A DNA stretch of 13,428 nucleotides from Acidobacteriota bacterium (GTDB lineage Bacteria > Acidobacteriota > Terriglobia > Versatilivoradales > Versatilivoraceae), in assembly GCA_028875135.1 (NCBI GenBank), contig JAPPFQ010000727.1, positions 1 to 13,428 on the forward strand, given 5' to 3'. Under the pieces are notes generated by a model, which did not search any database, was not told where the DNA came from, and saw only the letters and a program-made list of their open reading frames with translations. Shown here piece after piece: positions 8,107 to 13,428 of the stretch. Every line of letters starts with the position of its first letter. The stretch's first letter is position 1. Position numbers and translations under genes: made by a program.

Positions 8107-8519
8107 CAAGCGCCCCACCGCCAGGGTCGGATGTGAAGCGGGTTCTCTTCGTGTGCGTCGAGAACTCCAACCGCAGCCAGATGGCCGAGGCCTTTGCCCG
8201 CATCCACGGCCACGGCAGGGTGGAGGCCTACAGCGCCGGGTCGCGCCCCTCGGGCAGAATCAACCCCGCGGCCATCCAATCCATGGCGGAGTTGGGGTAC
8301 GACCTCAGCAGCCACCGCTCCCAATCCCTGGATGCGATTCCTCGCTTTGAATTCGCGGCGCTGGTGACCATGGGTTGCGGCGACTCCTGTCCGGCGCTAG
8401 CCGCCAGGCAGCGGGAGGACTGGGAAATTCCCGACCCCAAATCAATGCCACCCCGGCAGTTCAGAGAGATTCGAGATCTCATTGAAACCAGGGTTAAAGA
8501 CCTGTTGACCCGACTCTAG
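8103..8519 (+). CDS. arsC: Arsenate reductase, low-molecular-weight protein tyrosine phosphatase fold (ArsC type)
   Basis: This 138-residue protein (from the TTG at 8103) carries the phosphatase P-loop VCVENSNRSQ, with nucleophile C18 and R24, in the context RVLFVCVENSNRSQMAEAF. A second cysteine motif, MGCGDSCP, gives C92 and C96, followed by EDW and the catalytic-type Asp in IPDPK (D111). Together these match the thiol-linked ArsC branch rather than a plain tyrosine phosphatase. It reduces arsenate to arsenite in the cytoplasm. The TTG start has AAGGAG eight bases upstream (8089-8094) and overlaps the channel's stop as TTGA, suggesting coupled translation. A GTG at 8133, with AGGG six bases upstream, would give the more usual short N-terminus VKRVLF and is the main alternative. 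The cysteine spacing (C-x3-C) is shorter than in the S. aureus plasmid enzyme. Confidence 0.85.
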   Translation: MTSAPPPGSDVKRVLFVCVENSNRSQMAEAFARIHGHGRVEAYSAGSRPSGRINPAAIQSMAELGYDLSSHRSQSLDAIPRFEFAALVTMGCGDSCPALAARQREDWEIPDPKSMPPRQFREIRDLIETRVKDLLTRL

Positions 8520-8568
8520 CATCCAAAATCCCTGTTCCCGAATCGACTGCTCTTTCGCATTTCGTCCC

Positions 8569-9462
8569 ATGGCGGATACATCAGCCACCCCCTTGCCCTC
8601 TCCTCCGGAAACGGTTCGCCCGTCCGACACTGCGGTCAGGAAGAGATTGTGGCTACCCCCGGCCCTGTTCGTTTTGACCCTGATGACCACCTCGGCGGTG
8701 GGCGCACTGGAATACGGTCTTGCGGGAGGGATGCTCTACTCCGCCAGCCTGGTCCTGATCCTGCTCTGCCACGAGATGGGCCACTACCTCACGGCCCGCC
8801 ACTACCGGGTTCCGGCCTCCCTTCCCTACTTCCTTCCCGTTCCGCTGCCGCCCTTTGGGACCTTCGGAGCCGTCATCAAGATGGGAGGACGCATTCCCGA
8901 CCGCAAGGCCCTGTTTGACATCGCCATCATGGGACCCGCCATGGGGCTGGTTCTGGCCCTTCCCCTGGTCGTGCTGGGCATCGCCGGGTCCACCGTCACG
9001 TCTCTCGATTCCATGCCCGCGGGAGAAACCCGGCTGGGTCGCTCGATTCTCTTTGATTTTCTGATCGAATGGATCCACGGACCGCTGAATGAAGGCAGCG
9101 GCCTCCAGCTTCATCCCGCAGCCACGGCGGGATGGGCCGGACTGTTCGTCACCGCTCTCAACCTCCTGCCCATGGGGCAGTTGGACGGAGGTCACATCCT
9201 CTATGCCCTGTTTCCTCGCAGGAGTCACCTCCTTTACCGATCGGTCGCCATAGCCTTCGCCGTTTTCGCCGTACTGGTCCACCCCCCGTGGCTTCTCCTC
9301 CTGCTGGTCGTCTACCTGATGACCCGGCTTCGCCATCCGCCCACCATGGACGAACACCTGCCCATCGGACCTCGCCGCTTTGCCTTGGGACTGCTGGCCA
9401 TCCTGTTCCTGATCCTCTCCTTTCCGCCAATCCCGATTTCCATGCTGGCGCCGATGCCCTGA
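8569..9462 (+). CDS. Site-2-protease-like M50 family membrane zinc metalloprotease
   Basis: This 297-residue integral membrane protein has the zinc motif HEMGH (68-72) in helix LVLILLCHEMGHYLTA and the second metal-binding motif, LDGGH with D206, in LNLLPMGQLDGGHI. Both are intact, so an active protease is expected. Several further hydrophobic helices lie at about 28-65, 115-140, 225-252 and 270-290. It lacks a PDZ domain, unlike RseP, and resembles the simpler bacterial/plastid EGY-type group. Such proteases cut membrane proteins within the bilayer; the substrate is unknown. Start is ATG at 8569, 49 bp after arsC, with no obvious ribosome site, so it may be read from the same transcript. A role tied to arsenic is not supported by anything in the protein. 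Confidence 0.9.
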   Translation: MADTSATPLPSPPETVRPSDTAVRKRLWLPPALFVLTLMTTSAVGALEYGLAGGMLYSASLVLILLCHEMGHYLTARHYRVPASLPYFLPVPLPPFGTFGAVIKMGGRIPDRKALFDIAIMGPAMGLVLALPLVVLGIAGSTVTSLDSMPAGETRLGRSILFDFLIEWIHGPLNEGSGLQLHPAATAGWAGLFVTALNLLPMGQLDGGHILYALFPRRSHLLYRSVAIAFAVFAVLVHPPWLLLLLVVYLMTRLRHPPTMDEHLPIGPRRFALGLLAILFLILSFPPIPISMLAPMP

Positions 9463-9519
9463 CGACGGAGGGGCTGAAGCTGCAATTCTCGCTGAGGATT
9501 TTGGGAAAGGGGGGTTGGG

Positions 9520-9562
9520 GTGGTGTTGCGGGTGGCGTGGTGTTGGGCTGGCGTGGTCCTGG
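9520..9562 (+). repeat. Degenerate 16-17-bp G-rich tandem repeat, about 2.6 copies
   Basis: Units at 9520-9536, 9537-9552 and a partial one at 9553-9562 share the pattern GTGGTGTTGSGSTGGC. The first two differ by one inserted or deleted base and one or two substitutions. Further G-runs lie immediately to the left (9503-9520). Confidence 0.7.
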
Positions 9563-9575
9563 AGAGGCTGTGCGT

Positions 9576-9611
9576 TCCCGAAGGGAGCCACTGATTCGCC
9601 GCCTACGCGGC
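9576..9611 (+). repeat. Pair of small adjacent palindromes
   Basis: TCCC-GAA-GGGA at 9576-9586 is followed by GCCGC-CTAC-GCGGC at 9598-9611. An AT-rich patch lies about 30 bases further on, but there is no T-run directly after either stem, so an intrinsic terminator is unlikely. The layout resembles a REP-like dispersed element; copy number elsewhere is unknown. Confidence 0.45.
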
Positions 9612-9838
9612 TATATTGCATCCCTGGCACCAGACTAATAATAAAAGACTTACTGTGGGTCAGCCCGCTTCAATCCCCCCGTTGTATCCCTCTAATTGAA
9701 CAGGAATCCACTGGACCATTCGGGACGTTGGCGGACGTAACCGTTCGGCCAAGCCGTGGGGAGCGTCGTGTGGTCGGATCGTGTGGTGGGGATGGACTTG
9801 CGTTGTCGAGGACGACCCGCCTATCATGGTCGCCAACG

Positions 9839-10330
9839 ATGAAACGCCACGAAAGCCTTGTTCCGCTATCGCGCGACCACCACTTCGGCCTCATCATGGC
9901 GCAGCAGCTGATCCTGGGCCGGGCGACGAATCCTCGTGCGGATTGGCCGACCGACCGGGCGCAACAGGTGCCCCGGCTCGTCAAGTTCTTCGAGTCCGAC
10001 CTACGTCCGCACTTCGATGTCGAAGAGGCGCACGTCTTTCCGGCCGCGAGCCGCAGCGTCGCGGCGGGCGACCGGCAGGTGCAGGCACTGCTTGCGGACC
10101 ATGACGCCATGCGCGCGATGATTTGCGCCCTGGAAGCCGACCCCGAGTCCGGTCTCGACGAGCGCCTGCCGGCGTTCGGCCACCTGCTCAAGGCGCACAT
10201 CCACAAGGAAGAGCACGTGCTGTTCCAGCAGATGCAGGCCGCCTGCGCGCCGGAGGAGCTGGAGGCGCTCGGCGTCCGCGTGGCCGCCGCACACGACACC
10301 GCGGGACCCACTTGCAAAGTGTATCTGTGA
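9839..10330 (+). CDS. Hemerythrin HHE-domain protein
   Basis: This 163-residue protein shows the HHE four-helix pattern with candidate iron ligands in order: H14/H15 (LSRDHHFGL), H58 and E62 (RPHFDVEEAHVFPA), H88 (LLADHDAM), and H120/H122 with E124/E125 (KAHIHKEEHVLF). Single-domain bacterial proteins of this kind bind a di-iron centre and are linked to oxygen or nitric oxide sensing, iron storage or stress; the specific role is unknown. ATG at 9839 fits the usual family start, but no ribosome site is visible. Codon use is richer in GCG/CGC-type codons than in neighbouring intergenic DNA, and the base composition changes sharply near the 3' end (about 10310). The last residues, GPTCKVYL, may therefore come from a junction rather than from the ancestral gene. 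Confidence 0.85.
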   Translation: MKRHESLVPLSRDHHFGLIMAQQLILGRATNPRADWPTDRAQQVPRLVKFFESDLRPHFDVEEAHVFPAASRSVAAGDRQVQALLADHDAMRAMICALEADPESGLDERLPAFGHLLKAHIHKEEHVLFQQMQAACAPEELEALGVRVAAAHDTAGPTCKVYL

Positions 10331-10583
10331 TGATCTTCTCGCCTGATTCAGTATTCGACTGAAATACCACCAGCGCGGCCGGTTTGGAAGGAATATCCGG
10401 TTCGGGCAGTTCCGAGCTTACTGTGAATGTGCCGCTGGCTGCATGAAATCTCTCAATCAGTTTTTTGCCGTCTCCCTTCACCTGGTAGACCCTGACCTCG
10501 ACTTCCCTCAAATCCGGGCAAGGTTCTCTGGCTGCGTTGCATCCTACCGCGAGCAGAACGAAAATTGCCGTTAGCAGTTTCAA
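10188..10583 (-). CDS. Short predicted lipoprotein frame running antisense into the hemerythrin gene; probably 3'-truncated
   Basis: From a TTG at 10583 the frame reads MKLLTAIFVLLAVGCNAAREP, a good lipoprotein signal peptide with Cys15 after A-V-G. A plausible protein of about 70 further residues follows (including EVEVRVYQVKGDGKKLIERF and PAALVVFQSNTESGEKIITD). After about residue 87, the frame enters the antisense of the hemerythrin gene (10330 and below). Its translation becomes Arg/Pro/Ala-rich filler until the stop at 10188. The simplest reading is that the original 3' end was lost where the hemerythrin segment joins. No ribosome site is seen before the TTG and the protein is not recognised, so it may be a remnant. 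A real short lipoprotein with a read-through tail is the alternative. Confidence 0.4.
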   Translation of the reverse strand: MKLLTAIFVLLAVGCNAAREPCPDLREVEVRVYQVKGDGKKLIERFHAASGTFTVSSELPEPDIPSKPAALVVFQSNTESGEKIITDTLCKWVPRCRVRRPRGRRAPPAPPARRRPASAGTARALPCGCAP

Positions 10584-10784
10584 AAAATTGTAATAAATCC
10601 CAGTTTCGAGTGTTTATAGGGGTAAAGGCGAAAAAATCGCGCCTCAGGACGCAGAGCAAATCAGGAGATCGAAACATGCACCTACGGTTGCATACAAACA
10701 CTTGGTGGATAGGGTTACTACCAAAAAGGTTCGGGTTAATGGGCAACTATTGGACTTTCAGTCTCAGAACCATGATTCCCATCC

Positions 10785-10802
10785 GTGGGCGTAGTGGGCG
10801 TA
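10785..10802 (+). repeat. Perfect 9-bp tandem duplication
   Basis: GTGGGCGTA occurs twice back to back (10785-10793 and 10794-10802), 40 bases upstream of the Sel1-like gene start. Too short to assign a role; it could be a slippage product or a regulator half-site pair. Confidence 0.5.
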
Positions 10803-10818
10803 GATTGCAATTCCTCAA

Positions 10819-10841
10819 CCTCTAACATAGAGGAGATTGAC
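10819..10841 (+). promoter_or_regulatory. Ribosome binding site of the Sel1-like gene, overlapped by a small hairpin
   Basis: CCTCT (10819-10823) can pair with AGAGG (10829-10833) across a 5-base loop. The right arm is part of the strong ribosome site GAGGAG (10830-10835), which sits 6 bases before the ATG at 10842. The site decides the start; a masking role for the 5-bp stem is only a possibility. Confidence 0.5.
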
Positions 10842-11405
10842 ATGAAAAGGCATTGGGTGATTTGTGTGGTTCTGGCCGTCTCACCGGTTCTGTGTCCAGC
10901 CGTTGAGGCCGAGGAGGTCAGCGGGAAGCTCCTGAGGCAGGCCTTGGCCAAGGTGGCCCACATTGAGAACTTGATCTCTGCGGCCAACGAGGGGGATGCC
11001 GAGTCTCAGTTTCAGCTTGGGATGATGATCAGCTCGGAGGGACGAGAGCGCGCCATAAAGGAACTTGACAAGTTGCATAGGCCACACGCGTCAGTCATCA
11101 AGGCCCTCTTTCAGGAAGTTGAAGACGCTGCCCTGGAATGGTGGCTCCGAGCGGCTTGGCAGGGCCACGATCTCGCGCAAATGCGCGTAGCTAAAACCTA
11201 CGAGCGTACCGATATCGTGCGGGCCTACGCCTGGTACCTTGTGCAGGTTCGCAAGGGGGCCGAAGTCACCTCAACACGGAATGGGGTCACAATGACCACG
11301 ACAGAGTGGCTGCTCGAGAAGATGACCGACGACCAGGTGGCAAAAGCCGAGCAGGTGAGCCGCGAGATCGAGCAGAAAATCAAGCGAAGCGTACAGAAAC
11401 ACTGA
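10842..11405 (+). CDS. Secreted Sel1-like (SLR/TPR-like) repeat protein
   Basis: This 187-residue protein has a signal peptide of about 23 residues (MKRHWVICVVLAVSPVLCPA, cleavage likely after VEA). It has two helix-pair segments of Sel1-like type: AANEGDAESQFQLGMMISSEG (split over 48-67) and ALEWWLRAAWQGHDLAQMRV with RAYAWYLVQV (97-137). SLR proteins are alpha/alpha solenoids that act as protein-interaction scaffolds, often in the periplasm. The short repeat number makes this a small member, and no catalytic motif is present. The start at ATG 10842 is supported by GAGGAG six bases upstream. It stands alone: the gene to the left is antisense and about 260 bp away, and the gene to the right converges after 176 bp. 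Specific function not recognised. Confidence 0.72.
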   Translation: MKRHWVICVVLAVSPVLCPAVEAEEVSGKLLRQALAKVAHIENLISAANEGDAESQFQLGMMISSEGRERAIKELDKLHRPHASVIKALFQEVEDAALEWWLRAAWQGHDLAQMRVAKTYERTDIVRAYAWYLVQVRKGAEVTSTRNGVTMTTTEWLLEKMTDDQVAKAEQVSREIEQKIKRSVQKH

Positions 11406-11504
11406 CCACATCGATGTCCGACCCAAAACTAAACCCATTGGCCGCCACCCCAGCAAAGCGTTTCGAGCGCCTTCCTCCGTCCTGGGTAGCAGTGGGATCG
11501 ATCT

Positions 11505-11544
11505 CTTCGTGGCTCTGGGTCGTTCTTCGTGATTCTTTGTGGAT
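11505..11544 (-). repeat. Intergenic element with 10-bp period, consensus CTTCGTGGTT (plus strand)
   Basis: Four consecutive 10-mers at 11505, 11515, 11525 and 11535 fit CTTCGTGGTT. The first, third and fourth keep CTTYGTG exactly, while the second is degenerate. On the minus strand this reads as CACAAAG and two CACGAAG words. The element lies in the gap between two convergent genes. Similar CACGAAG-type words recur in gaps of many environmental bacterial genomes in my recollection, but I cannot verify that here. The open frames crossing it look fortuitous. Confidence 0.6.
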
Positions 11545-11581
11545 ACCCCTTTTTCTCTCGTCGGTCTGAGGTGCGCTCTCG

Positions 11582-13093
11582 CTACTCCTTGAAGGCAAAG
11601 GAGTAGAGCTTGGCCTGGTCCAGCTCGAACTTCAGCGCCACCGAGCGGCCTTCCATGTCGGCCAGGGAGCCGGAGCGCTCGGCCATGACTTCCCCGTCCG
11701 TCATCTCTCCACTCAGGGGTTGCGCCTTCGCCAAAATCTCGCCCTGGCCGTCCAGGACGGTTACCTGAATCGAACCGCCGGCAGCGTCCGCGGTCAGGTG
11801 CAAGCGGCCGCGCCAGGTCAGCGGGCTGGTGACCACCACTCCCTTCCGGTCGGGGTCGACCGGCACATAGCCCGCCCACCCGTCCGGCCGCAACGTGGCC
11901 AGGCAGAGAAAACCGTCCCGCCAATAGCGATGGTGTCCGTTGGAACCGGCATAGTAGATGCGGATTCGGTCTTCCATCACCACCGGCGCGTCGGCGGCAT
12001 ACACGCACCCCCAGTCATACTGGCCCTTCACCGTGGCATTGGGGATGAAGGGAGTTCCCGGGTTGATCCGCTCCCAACGAATGCTGTCGGGGCTCCAGGC
12101 CAGCTCGCAGTGGACCCGCTCCTCGCTTAACCGAATAATCATTAGCAGGCCCAGATAAACATCCTTGTACCGAAAGAAGGGCATGGCATAGGTTTGATTC
12201 TCGGGATCGCCGCGCAGGACTTCCACCGCCTTGCTCCATTGCAGAAAATCGGAGCTCTCGGTTCGGCCCACCACCCGCTGGCCGGCGGGATGGCGGAAAA
12301 AGGGCTTGCCGCGGTGAATGCGGGTCATGGTCACATACTTCTTCAGTTCGGGAACCCAACGGGTGCTGTTGTGGGTGTCGGCATGGGCCTCGATCTCGGG
12401 GACGGGGAAGGATTCGCCCCAGCGCAGGCCGTCCGCGGAAAACCGCACCGCCGGGCGGGACTGCCACTCCTTGATCCACATGCCTCCCTCGAACATCTTG
12501 TAACGCCGCTCCGGGTTCGGATCGTGAGGGTCGATCAGGATGCCGCCACCATGCGACCCACGCAGCAGCAGGTTGTTGGCCTTGCTGCCCTGAAACTCCA
12601 CCAGGTTCAGCTCGGGCTTGGTCCATGTCAGCCCGTCCTCGCTGGTGGCGTAGCAGAGTCCGAACTCCCGGTCATAGGGAAGGTAGGGCACCTTGCCCTG
12701 CCGTTCCGCGGAATCTTCGGGGGCAAACGGGTTCAGATCCCTTGAGTCTCGGGGGGTCTTGGTGACCAGAGGGTCGGCGATGAAGGGATTGTACCAGCAG
12801 CGGTAGAGCTTGCTGTCCGGGTCATAGACGATGTTGGGATAGAGGTTGTCGAAGCGGGGTTCCCAAGGCTTGTCCTCCTTCATCAGAGGGTTGGCCTCGT
12901 GCTTCCTGACGGCTCCGATCTCCAGGCGGACATTCTGCTCTTGAGCAACCACCCGGTCGTCCAGGAGCAGGTGGCGGGAATGCTCGCCAGCCTCTTTGAC
13001 CCGCAGGCAGGCAGAGAGTTGGGCCAGCAATCCGGAACCGATCAACAACCCTACGACAATTGGAACTCGGTTTCGCAGAAAGGCGGGATTCAT
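11582..13093 (-). CDS. Predicted lipoprotein with glycosidase-like five-bladed beta-propeller and C-terminal beta-sandwich
   Basis: This 503-residue protein begins with a signal peptide ending in lipobox LSAC (Cys29), so it is probably a membrane-anchored lipoprotein. Residues of about 75-400 show repeated propeller-blade motifs: NIVYDPDSKLYRCWY, YATSEDGLTWTKPE, VRFSADGLRWGES, RTESSDFLQWSKA and LAWSPDSIRWERI. These resemble GH32/GH43/GH68-type and sialidase-like propellers. A C-terminal domain of about 100 residues (RGRLHLTADAAGGSIQVTV to LYSFAF) looks like the beta-sandwich of GH32-like proteins. Carbohydrate binding or hydrolysis outside the cytoplasm is likely, but I cannot assign a catalytic triad or substrate. 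Start ATG at 13093 overlaps the recA stop as ATGA. Its ribosome site is weak, which suggests coupling to recA translation. Similar proteins are common in Planctomycetota and Acidobacteriota, as far as I recall. Confidence 0.75.
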   Translation of the reverse strand: MNPAFLRNRVPIVVGLLIGSGLLAQLSACLRVKEAGEHSRHLLLDDRVVAQEQNVRLEIGAVRKHEANPLMKEDKPWEPRFDNLYPNIVYDPDSKLYRCWYNPFIADPLVTKTPRDSRDLNPFAPEDSAERQGKVPYLPYDREFGLCYATSEDGLTWTKPELNLVEFQGSKANNLLLRGSHGGGILIDPHDPNPERRYKMFEGGMWIKEWQSRPAVRFSADGLRWGESFPVPEIEAHADTHNSTRWVPELKKYVTMTRIHRGKPFFRHPAGQRVVGRTESSDFLQWSKAVEVLRGDPENQTYAMPFFRYKDVYLGLLMIIRLSEERVHCELAWSPDSIRWERINPGTPFIPNATVKGQYDWGCVYAADAPVVMEDRIRIYYAGSNGHHRYWRDGFLCLATLRPDGWAGYVPVDPDRKGVVVTSPLTWRGRLHLTADAAGGSIQVTVLDGQGEILAKAQPLSGEMTDGEVMAERSGSLADMEGRSVALKFELDQAKLYSFAFKE

Positions 13094-13428
13094 TTCCGAC
13101 CCGGCGTCGACCCTGAAGGCGTCCGCTCCGCCGCGGCGGGCTGGCCGTTCCCGGCTGAGGAAGCCGCGGGGATGTGCAGCGCCTGGCGGAGCGCCTCTTC
13201 AAGCTGGGTTCGGACATCGCCGTGGTCTTGCAGGAACTGGCGCGCGTTGTCGCGGCCCTGGCCCATGCGTTCCCCCTGGATCGAGTACCAGGCGCCGCTT
13301 TTTTCGATGAGCCCCTGTTTCACGCCCAGGTCCAGCAAGTCTCCTTCCTTGGAAATGCCCAGACCGTAAATGATATCGAACTCGGCATCCCGAAACGGTG
13401 GAGCCACCTTGTTCTTGACGACCTTGAC
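13090..13428 (-). CDS. recA: Recombinase RecA, C-terminal part (N-terminus off the right edge)
   Basis: The last 112 codons are present, in frame with the window edge, beginning VKVVKNKVAPPFRDAEFDI. This corresponds to about residue 246 of E. coli RecA onward: the loop/core end KVVKNK, then the C-terminal domain IIYGLGISKEGDLLDLGVK, IEKSGAWYSIQGERMGQGR and DNARQFLQDH. RecA forms ATP-dependent filaments on single-stranded DNA for homologous recombination and SOS induction; the ATPase motifs lie outside the window. The tail (AASSAGNGQPAAAERTPSGS, then TPGRK) is Ala/Ser/Gly-rich and ends basic, unlike the acidic tail of the E. coli protein. The TGA stop overlaps the start codon of the next gene (ATGA), an unexpected partner in place of recX or similar genes. 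Confidence 0.95.
   Translation of the reverse strand, partial: VKVVKNKVAPPFRDAEFDIIYGLGISKEGDLLDLGVKQGLIEKSGAWYSIQGERMGQGRDNARQFLQDHGDVRTQLEEALRQALHIPAASSAGNGQPAAAERTPSGSTPGRK

Larger units (their letters stand above)
9463..9838 (+). other. 376-bp non-coding stretch between the M50 protease and hemerythrin genes
   Basis: No convincing gene is seen on either strand. An open frame runs upstream from the hemerythrin start but its translation is Trp/Cys/Arg-rich and looks non-coding. The left part (9503-9562) is strongly G-rich on the plus strand and contains a tandem repeat. Next come two small hairpins (9576-9611) and an AT-rich patch around 9640-9652. Toward the right are short direct repeats: GGACGT at 9723 and 9733, and CGTGTGGT at 9767 and 9780. 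A hemerythrin promoter must lie here but could not be pinned down. Confidence 0.6.

Noticed and set aside
9503..9532. Canonical G-quadruplex
   Set aside because: With the six-G run counted once, the fourth G-run is separated by a 9-base loop, outside the strict 1-7 rule. Kept only as a looser possibility under the minisatellite finding.
8653..9630. 325-codon minus-strand open frame opposite the M50 protease
   Set aside because: Gly/Gln/His/Arg-rich antisense translation; the plus strand encodes a clear protease with both zinc motifs.
9515..9838. Upstream extension of the hemerythrin reading frame
   Set aside because: The frame stays open, but the translation is Trp/Cys/Arg-rich over a tandem repeat and hairpins. 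The family start matches ATG at 9839.
10584..10625. AT-rich promoter-like sequence upstream of the Sel1-like gene
   Set aside because: TTGTAA and TTTATA occur but at 19-bp spacing and more than 200 bases from the start; not specific enough.
10565..10825. 86-codon plus-strand frame before the Sel1-like gene
   Set aside because: No ribosome site, basic and unstructured translation, no recognisable family.
11306..11569. 87-codon plus-strand frame crossing the end of the Sel1-like gene and the repeat
   Set aside because: Begins inside a supported gene in another frame and its second half translates the 10-bp repeat; no protein-like character.

Overview
The window looks like a chromosomal piece from a GC-rich diderm (Gram-negative) bacterium. 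Type IV pilus assembly genes, a LolA-type lipoprotein carrier, signal-peptide lipoproteins and a RecA terminus all point that way. The pilus gene order and protein style resemble Acidobacteriota, but that placement is from recollection of the families, not from a search. No phage, transposase, CRISPR array, rRNA or tRNA was seen.

Layout. Positions 1-7231 form one minus-strand run. In transcription order it holds a PhoB-type response regulator (GTG start), a LolA-like carrier, PilC, PilB, PilM, PilN, PilO and a PilP/GspC-like protein cut by the left edge. From pilC onward the genes are 1-45 bp apart, abut or overlap, so they look like one operon for the inner-membrane platform, extension motor and alignment complex of a type IV pilus (or related type II secretion) machine. 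The secretin would be expected beyond the left edge.

Positions 7426-9462 hold a plus-strand cluster that starts divergently from the response regulator: an aquaporin-family channel, a low-molecular-weight-phosphatase-fold arsenate reductase whose likely TTG start overlaps the channel's stop, and a site-2-protease-like M50 membrane peptidase. The first two make a plausible arsenic detoxification pair, with arsenate reduced inside and arsenite leaving through the channel. No ArsR or arsenite pump is visible.

Positions 9463-11581 are a looser, accessory-looking stretch. They contain a 376-bp non-coding region with a G-rich tandem repeat and small hairpins, a hemerythrin-like protein, a short lipoprotein frame that runs antisense into the hemerythrin 3' end (a possible rearrangement junction), a secreted Sel1-like repeat protein, and an intergenic block with a 10-bp-period repeat.

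Positions 11582-13428 (minus strand) hold the last 112 codons of recA, followed with an ATGA overlap by a predicted lipoprotein with a glycosidase-like beta-propeller. This is an unusual partner for recA.

Nothing here clearly amounts to a new multi-gene system. The best leads are the channel-reductase pair beside an orphan PhoB-like regulator, the recA overlap, the hemerythrin/lipoprotein junction and the two intergenic repeats.
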